From positions 33,271,455 to 33,335,454 of the forward strand of contig CP154954.1 of the NCBI GenBank assembly GCA_039621445.1: a stretch of DNA of 64,000 bases. The letters are read 5' to 3'. The notes under the pieces were generated by a model that was not told where the DNA came from, made no database searches, and worked only from the letters and a program-made list of their open reading frames with translations. This DNA is from Euglena gracilis (Eukaryota > Euglenida > Euglenophyceae > Euglenales). Position 1 is the stretch's first letter, and each line of letters begins with the position of its first letter. A program made the translations under genes and the position numbers. Of the stretch, positions 55,919 through 64,000 are shown piece after piece.

Positions 55919-58900
55919 CTAGATTCGTGGGCTGCTGGTGTTGCCCCGCACCACGAGGTGACGGGTCTCGTCCAGCGGGTAGTTGTTCATGCTCTGGATG
56001 GCGCCTTGGGCCTCCTCTGGGGTTGTGAAGTGGATGAATGCAATGGCATCAGAGATGCAGGCTTCAGTGTCCAGGTGACAAATTCGGCAGGTAAAGCAAG
56101 CAGCAGGTTTTGTGGTTTTTGGCCAGTAAACCATCATAGAAACCTGTTGTGAACAGGCCATTGCTTGAGGAACTCAGCGGATCCACTGGCTAGCCATTTT
56201 GCTGGACACTGGAAAAAATGGACTAGTTAGACCCCGGGGGGCCCCCAGACTGGGAAAAAATTTCCTCCGGCGCTGTGAGCCGAGGTGGAAAGGAGGTTTC
56301 TTTTGCATTTCTCTTCGGCACTTCGCACTGAAACCGAAACCCAGGCCTCCTCCAGCCCATCTGTGTCAGAGGGTTTTTTAGGACCCAGGGGGGGTCTGGA
56401 CCAAAACACTCGGCTTCCGGGAGGGGGGGCACCTTTGGGGGTCAATTTTGGGGTCCAAAAAAAACTTCGGCGCGAATAGAAGAAAACCCTGCCTCCAGCG
56501 GGGCACCATACTCCCCCGAGCTATTCCAAATGGTCAATATTGAGCACTTTTGACAAAAAGTGCTTTTTGAAAACGTCCAAAAAAACGTCAATTTTGGACT
56601 GTACTTTTTTGAACTGCACTTTTTAAAAAGTGCTATGACAGTGACCTAATCCCGCCCCCCCCCCATGGGAATAGCTCGGGGGGGCATGGTTCCCACTCGC
56701 CCTACCCCACCCCCCCAGGGGGTTCGGCCGGGACCCATCCACCGGGTCATGAAACTTAAAAAATTTCTGGTCTGTGACCCCGCCGGGGGGGGGGGGGTCT
56801 TCTGAGTTTAGAAAAGCCTTCACTGGATAGCACACTCTTGCATTGCTGCGGCAGGTTCCTCCTTGGAATGTCACAACGACATTTTCAGTCAACCACATCT
56901 TTCATTTGTGATGATTGTGAACCAACAACTTGAAAAACCTCAATCGTCATCGAGGTCTCTTGAGCAGTGCAAGCGTATAACGCTCAGTTGTTACAGAATG
57001 GGTCATTACCTTTTCCCTATCAATGGATTCGATGAGAAACAGCCTCCACTGCAAACATCCCTGGGTGTTCCCAACTGGGTTGCTTCCACGAGTGAGCTGC
57101 ACTTTGGTGATTGTTCCAAATCCTTCAAACAGGGACTGGAGGGCAGTCAATTGAAGAGAAGAGCCACTTTGAATCTCGCTTGGTTGTTGGAAATGTACAG
57201 AGGGGCTATTTTACCTACCAGACACCTTCATTAAGTTCATCTGGGTGCACACACAAAGGGATTTTGTTAGGGTGCGTGTTTTGGCCATCCTTGCCTTGCA
57301 CACCCAAGGGGGTTTTGTTATTTTGGGGGGGGGTCCCGGGGGCCGACTAAGTTCGCGTTTTGGCAATCATTTTCCTTTTTGGAGGGATATGGGACGCTTT
57401 TTGACAGTTTCAAGGCCATTCCAATGTGTTTCCGTGCATTTTGAGTCAAATTTACTGACTCAAATTTCGGGGGGGGGGGCTTAAATTCAAAAAAATCGGG
57501 AGGTAATGCGGTTGATTGGAGGTCGGGCCGACCTGGTCGGCCTGACCTCCAATGGTCGATAAGCCATAGCCAATGGTCGGCCCGACTTCGTCATAGCCAA
57601 TCATCCGCACGGAGCCCTGTTTTGGAAATAGAGCACCGTGCAGCGTGGAAAAATCTGATGACACCGCTGGTCATCTGGTGATAAGAGCTCGAGGGGCAAC
57701 TTGGCACCCTAACGTTGTACGCAGACCGAGATACGCTCGCGATCGTCGGATCAGCCAGAATCTCAATCGAAATTTGTCGTGATTTTTGGTGTTCCTTACT
57801 TTAAGATGCTTAATGAACCACACAGAAGCGATTTTTCTCTTCGAATCGACGGCCTGAGGGGTCCAGGGGGGCACAAGGATTGTGAAATTAGGATTTCCCA
57901 GTCAGGATACTGGGATACTGGGATACTGGGAAGAGTACTGTGCAGCGTGGCTGAATTTGGTGGTGATTACTGGTTGTCTGATGAAAAGAGCTTTCGATTG
58001 AGGGGTGAGTTTGTACCTGAGCGATCGACACAGCCAGAGATACGCTCACGACCGTCGGAATTTGGCTATCAGATCAGTGGTGAATGATTGGTCCTGGGAG
58101 TGTCCTTACACCGAAGGTTGGGAACGCCGGTTTCCCCAAAAACGCCGCTTTAAAGAGGGGGGTGGGTTGGTTTCTCCGGGCAATTGGGCTTGGCTCGAAA
58201 GGCAGGTTGGGACGAAGATTTTTGCTTTGCATGAGAAGATCTTGATCGGCCTGACCCCCCAAGTAACGGATGGTGGGGTGTGTTGGAAGCATGCTGCGTC
58301 TGTGCTCTGGAAACACTTGGCACTTCCCTGGGCTCATCCCAGTCATGGGGTACACCTCCAACATAAACGGATGAGGGGCTGGAGGCTACACCACCAGGCT
58401 GAAATTGAAATTGGGGGAGGGGGGTCTGGGAGTGCCTCAGGCAGGTGCTGCACCCCACCCCAGGGGGGTGCAGCACCTGCCCCACCCCCCCCCCTCCTGG
58501 CCCGCAGGGGGGTCCGGGGACCCCCTCTCCCCCCCAGGGTTGGTAAAAAACCCAGCATTTTGGGCACTTTTTGGCCCACGACCTGGCCCAAAATTTTTGA
58601 CCCCCCAAAACGACCAAAAGTGCCATTTTGGGCACTCTTTGGGCAAAAATTTGCCAAAAATGCAAAAATTTTCGACGGGTGCCCCCCCAGGGTCGGTCCG
58701 GACCCCCCTGGCAGGTGGGGTGGTCCGGCCCCCCCTGCGGGCCAGGAGGGGGGGGGTGGGGGACACCCCCCCACCTAAACCATGTACGCCCTCCTTATAT
58801 CAAACCTTGGGCACTACCCCCCCGGGGGGGGTCGGATTTCGGTCTGTGCCCAGGCACATTCCTTTGAGGATAGGCCATTTTTGGCTCCCCGGCGCCGGGG

Positions 58901-60437
58901 TTGTGCCAGGGCACTTTTGGCCATGTGCCCTACCCTACCCCCGGGGGGGGGGGGGTCGGATCAGGAGTGCCTTGGAGTGCCTGCCCCCCCCCCCGGTGGG
59001 GTCGGCACCCAACTAAAATACAGCCTGGCAGGAACCCCCGGTCAGCATTGCCTTGAAATTCAGCCTGTGCACCACCTTTCCCACGGCCTTTTCCAGCACC
59101 TTTGCCAAAACCACGGCCACCAATGAACCCAGGAGCTGCAGCAAAAGGCATTTCAGAATTTGACATGAGGTGAAACGAGGTGGCTTGGTTGAAGAGGTGG
59201 CCCAAGCACCTCAGGGCACCGAAGTCCGTTTTTTTTGACGATGACGGTTTACCTTGCTTGTTGCTGTGTCCGCTTCCAAAAATTCCTCCAAGGAAAAAAA
59301 CGCCAAAAAGGTCCTGGTATCCAAGAACCAACGACCTTGAATCCTTTGAGTCAGTACTTGTTCGCTACTCGACCGCCACCGAAATTTTTCAAAGTCTTAT
59401 TGGAATATTTAAGGTTATTGAAGGAGTAGGGTTTGGTGCGCACATGGACATGTTGTGCAACATGGCCATGTGCGCACCTAACCCTACCCTTCAAATAACC
59501 CCACAATAAACTGGCGGTCGAGTAGCAAACAAGTACCTTTGAGTCAACCAAGGACTTGAATCACCAAAAGTGCTCTAAAAAGTGGTCTTCTGAGGCGAGG
59601 CAGACAGTATCCAGCAACCCCCAACGTGCAGGTTTTGGCGATTCGCATTCTCTCCATAAGTTCTGGTTGGTGTGGGCTTCTCCATTTGGTGAGTTTTTGA
59701 AAAGACAAGTTGTCCAAAGAATAGAGTCCCTGCCAAAAACAAAATTTTCTTTGTTTCTTCCGATTTTTTGAACAAGCAAAAACCAAAATCAAACAACATC
59801 ACAACTGGTTCATTGCCGTTAGTGAGGTTCCAGGTTGATTTGACTTCCTCATGGTTCTCACACTTTGCAGTTCAGAAAAAGTGCTCAGAGAAACCTGAGC
59901 CTCTCACAAGCACATTTGAACAGTTGTCAAATTCTGTGCACTCCCCCCAACCGTGGGAATTTCGCTGCAGGTGCGCCAAAACCATTGTCCAGCGGGCGCT
60001 TTGGTCGGGTGCCAGGAAGGGCATCGCGCAATTGAGTTGAAGACATGAAAACTTTCAAAGTGTTTGGGAAGTCCTCGTCAATCGGGTATCCGTGAGCATC
60101 AGGGAAGCTGTCAGGTTGAAAATTTCATATAAAACTTCATATCATTTTCAGCAGCCCTGCGCAAGCCATTCAATGGCGGCTTGAGCTTCTTGTGCCGTTC
60201 CAAACCTTGCATAACCAACCTGGTGTCCAGCCTTGGTGTGATTGATGATGCACCGTTGGACACCGTTTGCGAATTTGAACATAAGGCGAAATTCACGAGC
60301 CGTTTACAACAGGAACCAATCAAAAAAAGAGCAAGAAATCTCACTGGAGAGTGATTCCTGCTCATATAGTCGGGAAGGTTTCCGACACAAATAGTTGTAG
60401 ATGCTTCAGGGATTGCGAGTTCCATATTTGAATATCC
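55919..60437 (-). CDS. two-RRM glycine-rich RNA-binding protein, copy B (one apparent 1-nt frameshift)
   Basis: Coding exons: 60425-60364, 60304-60163, 60106-59940, 59148-59071, 58389-58334, 57148-57067, 56044-55919 (TAG). The total is 713 nt, one short of 238 codons; the phase is lost only at the end of exon 3, in a six-G run at 59943-59949 (TTGGGGGGAG), so a homopolymer error or a one-base deletion is likely. RRM1 (about residues 9-68: TICVGNL, VGYARFG), linker, Gly-rich FIGGRGFGKGAGKGRGKGG, RRM2 (SVYVGGVPHDW, IAFIHF, LDETRHLVVRG) as in copy A. All six introns are non-conventional. Exon 1 begins after ctttcag, 12 nt before the ATG, like copy A. Codons differ widely from copy A while the protein is conserved, which supports selection on both copies. 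Confidence 0.87.
58390..59070 (-). other. non-conventional intron 4 of copy B, with near-perfect TSD
   Basis: It begins gcaCAGGCTGAA and ends TTCAGCCTGgtggt, nine paired bases. The eight bases before CAG (GTGGTGCA) and after CTG (GTGGTGTA) match at seven positions. Splicing restores GTGGT-GTA in frame (KGG-VAS). Copy A has no intron here. A CAGGCTG-ended element end (59021-59026) lies inside, so there is nesting. Confidence 0.92.
59149..59939 (-). other. non-conventional intron 3 of copy B, absent from copy A
   Basis: The ends are gcaCAGAATTTG and CAAATTCTGaaatg, nine paired bases without mismatch. It contains the long palindrome at 59350-59563. Confidence 0.88.
59350..59563. repeat. 0.2 kb imperfect palindrome
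   Basis: The arms converge on CATGTTGTGCAACATG (59449-59464). The arms include GGTGCGCACATGG with CCATGTGCGCACC, and TACTTGTTCGCTACTCGACCGCCA with TGGCGGTCGAGTAGCAAACAAGTA. RNA from either strand would fold into one long hairpin. It lies in intron 3 of copy B. Confidence 0.88.
60107..60162 (-). other. 56-nt non-conventional intron 2 of copy B
   Basis: The ends are gcgCAGG and CCTGacagc; it joins AIEWL to FPDAHGY. Copy A has an intron after the same codon (45302-44905), with a small exon-length difference downstream. Confidence 0.82.
60305..60363 (-). other. 59-nt non-conventional intron 1 of copy B, shared position with copy A
   Basis: The ends are gagCAGGAA and TTCCTGttgta. Copy A has intron 49581-49502 (atcCAATGG ... 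CCATTGcccgc) at the same codon (DYI-T / DHI-T), with a different but again self-complementary end pair, so pairing is kept while sequence changes. Confidence 0.9.
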
Positions 60438-60591
60438 CTGAAAGTGACAGAAACCACAGCGTCCATTCAAAACGCCATTTAAAGCAGTAAGCAAGTTTAA
60501 ATTCAAAAAATATTTATTTCTGAAAAGGTTTGTCTCTCGGGTTTTTCCTTTTTTGTCCCTCCTCTCTCTCGCTGGAAACCATAGGATCAAT

Positions 60592-61270
60592 TCCTAATTT
60601 GAAGTTCTTTCTTAGCGTCTTTCACTTTCTGAGTGTCTATTTTTTTTCGCCCCTGGTGGGGTCTGAAGATATCACTACTGAGATTACTGTGGATGATGTC
60701 GAAGACCCAATGGACATTACCCTCAGTCCGGCTTCGGTACAGAGTGTCAATGAGGTACCGGCACCCCCTCCAAGACAGCCAGAGGAGCAGTCCAGAGCAG
60801 TGCTGAAGGGCAAAAGCAAACGGCCTGACAAGCGACATCGAACAATCTTCAATTTGCACATGGAGCTGAAACAATTACAAGCCAAAATGAAGGTAAAAGA
60901 AAAGAAATAGAAGGCAGAAGAAGAGGAGCTAAGAGAACAGCTGAAACGTTTAACAGCGACTGCCCCTCCCCCTTTGCCGCAGCCCTCTACTGACCAGATC
61001 CCAGCTTCGGCTGGTTGGCACGTTGTCCTTCTGCCCCCTCTTCCCCCAATTTGCCCCCATCTTTGGTTCAATGTGTTCTTCCCCACTCCCTCTTCCACCC
61101 AAAATGTGCCCCATGTACCTGATTTGCTGGGATCTGGCCCCCCCCCACTGTGGCACACAGCACCCCCCAGCAAACTGGTCACAATGTCCCTGTGGCTTCT
61201 CCTGCCCCTGTTGTGCCTTTGTCTGGGGTGGGGTTCATTAGAAAAAACTTCAAATCCAGGAATGAAGTGA
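60592..61270 (+). CDS. unrecognised frame with coiled coil, interrupted by one TAG
   Basis: The plus frame from about 60592 encodes an acidic start (TTEITVDDVEDPMDITLSP), a Pro-rich piece, a basic piece (KGKSKRPDKRHRT) and a Lys/Glu coiled coil running through an in-frame TAG at 60908-60910 (MKVKEKK, stop, KAEEEELREQLKRL), then a Pro-rich tail to 61270. It is the only sizeable plus-strand frame near the RRM gene start. It could be a decayed retroelement gag-like frame or a host fragment. Confidence 0.35.
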
Positions 61271-61271
61271 G

Positions 61272-61535
61272 GTGAAATTTTGCGAGAAAAACAGAATTCT
61301 TCAGGAATTTCGCCTCGCAGATTTCTATTCAGACGGGGCACGGCGGGTGGGAGTGCCCGACTACGCAGTCAGCCCGCAGCTTACCTTGGTCACACCCGTT
61401 TTGGACGACCTCAGGGGCAGGCTGGGTGCCAACCATGCCACCGTGACCACCTTCCTTAACAACCCACAGCGAATCGCGTCCGCGGACCAGGAGCTGCGGA
61501 AGCAGAAGTGGTGGAATCACGAGCTATTTCGCTAA
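61272..61535 (+). CDS. unrecognised short frame following the coiled-coil frame
   Basis: An 87-codon frame, one frame away from the preceding one, with an even amino-acid composition (VPDYAVSPQLTLVTP, NNPQRIASADQELRKQ) ending in TAA. It may be the continuation of the preceding frame after a frameshift. No family is recognised. Confidence 0.3.
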   Translation: MKFCEKNRILQEFRLADFYSDGARRVGVPDYAVSPQLTLVTPVLDDLRGRLGANHATVTTFLNNPQRIASADQELRKQKWWNHELFR

Positions 61536-61544
61536 TGGCCGGGC

Positions 61545-61740
61545 TCCTTTGGACCCCCAATTAGCCAATTAGGGGGGGGGACAATTAGGGGGGGGTTACC
61601 CCGGCCAATGGCCAATGAGCCTGACCCCTGACCCCCCCCCTAATTGGCTAATGGACCGTCCAACGGGACCCCCAATTAGCCAATTAGGGGGGGCAAATAG
61701 GGGGGGGGGGTGAGGGTAACCCCGGTTCGAACCCAGGTAA
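61545..61740. repeat. AATTAGCCAATTAG direct and inverted repeats
   Basis: The phrase GGACCCCCAATTAGCCAATTAGGGGGGG occurs twice (about 61550 and 61668), with an inverted CCCTAATTGGCTAATGG between. A short GGTTCGAACCC word at 61724-61734 resembles a Pol III B box but has no tRNA context. Confidence 0.6.
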
Positions 61741-61749
61741 GACTTGATC

Positions 61750-63140
61750 TTTGTTCGTCTCGTCCTTGAATTTTAAGTTCGCGGACAGTAAATGCCGACG
61801 AACTTTTCCACAATCCATGGCTGATGGAATTTCATGGGTGAAGGCGGACAGGCATTTTGAATTCAGATGGAATCACAAATCAAAATAGAGGTTTTACTGT
61901 TTGAAATGATTGAATTCGAAGAAATGATAGTTCATTTCGTGCCAAGTTCGTGCTGATCGCTTCACAGTTGAAGGTATGTTCCCTGTTGCTGCTCCTGCTG
62001 TTCTTCTGTAATGTTTATGAACTGCCACGCATTTTTGTTGGCGACATGCATGCATCTTCATATTTTTGCATGCATATTTTTAGCATCATTTCATTTGTCT
62101 GTGGCATGTCTTCAAAATGGTTGTGTATTACAGTGTTTACAAACTGCTGAAAAACTTTTTTTTTGTTGTCTAAATGTCTGAATGCATCTGCAACAGCTTT
62201 TGCAGCAACATTTGTTTGTGGCATGTCATAATATTCCAGCATGTCCTATGTACGTTTTCTTCTGGACATTTTCTGTGACATCATTCATTCAACATCTTGC
62301 ACATTTAATGCATCACAATTCAACTCAGCATGTATACACTGTACACCCCCCACCTTCCAACGACAGCCCAAAGTCAATATTTGTGTGACATAAAATTCCT
62401 TCTTCAGGAGAATTCACGAGGTGAAATCTGCGAGGTGAAATTTTCATGGGAAAAATTTTGCTCCTTTCCTCTCAAAATGGTCATTTTGAGGTTGATGCTT
62501 CATGGAATTTTATCGAAATTTCCGAAAACTTGCCCAAAATGCCATTTTTGGCCATTTTTTTGCCAAAAAAAGTGCTCTTTTGGTGAACTTCACCGGTGAA
62601 GTTCACCGATGGGTTAGGCAGAGAGGGGGGGAGAGGGTTCGGGACCCCCCGGTGAACTTTAAAACAGTGAACTTCACCATAGGGGGGGGAGGGGGGTTAA
62701 AATGACCAAAGTCTACTGCCTGATCTCCCAGGTGTGCCGCGTAGATCCACCGCAGACCTCATACCCGAAATCTGGCGTCTTTGACGCAGACTCCGTCCTG
62801 AGTCCCTGTGCCTTAGACGCGGATTTAAGGGTCAACTGTGCAAAACACCCAATCCAAGTGCAAAAATTTTCGGAACGGAGGCAAATATTTTTGAGATAAA
62901 GTGCAAACATTCTTGATCTTTGAAATAAGGTGCAAACAAATTTTTAACAGCCTCCTAATTTCAAGAAGGTGCGTCTTAAGACGCAGACTACGCCCAAAGT
63001 ACTGCGTCTTGAATAATGATTTTGTTGGAGCCCCCCAAAACCGACCAAAATGGTCCAGAATGCGTATTGAAGCGGAAATGTCATTGCTGCAAAAGCCGAT
63101 TGACCTCAGATTTTGTCCCACTTCATTCCAACCTTTGACA
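61750..63140. other. AT-rich then unique-looking sequence, no gene recognised
   Basis: T-rich sequence (61950-62330) with scattered GCATG words, a GGTGAACTTCACC inverted motif (62583-62610, 62650-62680) and weak open frames. No exon with family features was found. Confidence 0.4.
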
Positions 63141-63148
63141 AATGAGTT

Positions 63149-63330
63149 ACCACCCCCCCCCCCTTATTGTCCCACCGACCTCTCCCCGGGAGGCCCGACC
63201 GGACAATAAGGGGGGGGGGGACAATAAGGGGGTACCAAAGGAATTTCATTGGCCGGGCCAAAAAATCCCCTGTCGGCCGGGGCCCAGGGACAATAAGGGG
63301 GGGGGGACAATAAGGGGGGGGGGGTGGTAC
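63149..63330. mobile_element. ACCACC-TTATTGTCCC element, copy 2
   Basis: Near-identical to 53141-53312, including internal GGAATTTCATTGGCCG and flanking TACCACC/GGTGGTA ends, in the same orientation. Confidence 0.75.
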
Positions 63331-63339
63331 ATTGGTTCG

Positions 63340-64000
63340 TGTCAATCCTGTTTTTCAAATACAATTCACTGCTTGGACATTTCCAAATACCAATTTTTGG
63401 CAAAGAAAAACACTGCATATGTGGGCACCTTGCATCAAAACCCCCTTTTCCGCCATTTCAAGCAGTTTTTTTTTGCAATAATTCTGGGCATTTTTGGAAT
63501 TTTTGGGGCCAATTCATGGTGATCATGGATTTTTTTGATGTCATGTTCGACCCCATTTTGGGCAGTTTTTGGCAGATTGTCAAGCATTTTTTTGGGATAG
63601 CTGCAAATATTGTTGATGAATTTTGGAAATGCTGGGCCTTTTGCGTCATTTTAGGTTATTTCTGACCAGATTTTGAACCGTGTCCATCCATTTTGGGCAT
63701 TTTGGCTACTCGCACAAGGCCACCTGTTGGCTTTGGGCAGATAGGGTGTTCACCAATTACCCGTCAATCAAAGTACGAAAATTCGTCCCAAATTCCTAAT
63801 TGGACCTATTTTGGACCCAAATGGCACGCAAATTCCTAATTGGGATCTAAAATTAGAGGAATGAATGACATCACTCAAGTCACGCATGACCTGCCGTAAA
63901 ACCCGTTTACCCCCCGCGACCCCCCCCCGACCCCCCCCCACCGACCCCAACACCCCCGTTGGCCCTCGCCACAAGGAGAACCTCCTATGACTGACTACAT
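63340..64000. other. no gene seen to the right edge
   Basis: T/TTTGG-rich sequence to about 63700, two CAAATTCCTAATTGG direct repeats (63789 and 63830) and a C-rich tract at 63905-63960. Confidence 0.4.

Noticed and set aside
43200-60440. Dinoflagellate origin, suggested at first by GC donors and AG-G acceptors
   Set aside because: The CAG-CTG paired introns that restore frames in both RRM genes fit euglenids far better; GC-AG introns also occur there.
61724-61734. GGTTCGAACCC as a tRNA T arm
   Set aside because: No acceptor stem, D arm or A box; upstream is a G run. At most a chance or decayed Pol III box.

Overview
The window is nuclear DNA of a unicellular eukaryote, most likely a euglenid (Euglena-like). 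The main reason is its introns. Two paralogous genes are interrupted by introns that ignore GT-AG and instead follow the euglenid non-conventional layout: three intron bases, then CAG, an internal stretch, then CTG and five more intron bases, with the CAG and CTG ends lying in complementary stems. A third gene mixes GT-AG, one GC-AG and one non-conventional intron, also a euglenid trait. No tool was run; species and database identity are not established. LAYOUT: every recognisable cellular gene lies on the minus strand, as short GC-rich exons in a sea of repeats. From right to left: (1) 60437-55919, a two-RRM glycine-rich RNA-binding protein gene (copy B, 7 exons); (2) 49652-43349, its paralog (copy A, 7 exons, 236 codons plus stop, intact); (3) about 37.9-29.6 kb, a multi-exon gene whose exons resemble, in collinear order, enhancer-of-polycomb/EPL1 proteins; (4) 27357 to about 7171, a Misato/DML1 (tubulin-like mitochondrial morphology protein) gene with nine resolved exons that join in frame, one of its introns being about 14.1 kb. 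The plus strand holds a DIRS-type tyrosine-recombinase retrotransposon at 2.2-6.7 kb. The left edge (1-2100) and 60.6-61.5 kb hold unrecognised, interrupted reading frames. REPEATS: the 14.1 kb Misato intron contains a 5.4-5.6 kb unit repeated 2.2 times (8941-21076). Across the whole window lie short DNA elements with ends CAGG...CCTG, poly-C/poly-G subterminal tracts, a central GGCGC hairpin and 8-bp target-site duplications (TSDs), hAT-like in structure. One (10161-10416) is absent at the exactly matching site of the second repeat unit, so it is a clean insertion with a preserved empty site. There are also a 1.0/1.7 kb back-to-back repeat at 46.3-49.07 kb, an ATGT microsatellite, a 110-bp satellite between inverted repeats, and a 0.2 kb near-perfect palindrome. 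HOW IT FITS TOGETHER: the CAG...CTG introns and the mobile elements share the same terminal design, and the splice offsets (3 nt left, 5 nt right) add up to the 8-nt TSD. Removing an element together with three bases of the left TSD copy and five of the right copy restores the original exon exactly. The two RRM paralogs differ in intron content at six sites and share three, which reads as repeated intron gain or loss by this mobile-element-to-intron route. This is the main point of interest here. G homopolymers break at least two reading frames and may partly be assembly errors.
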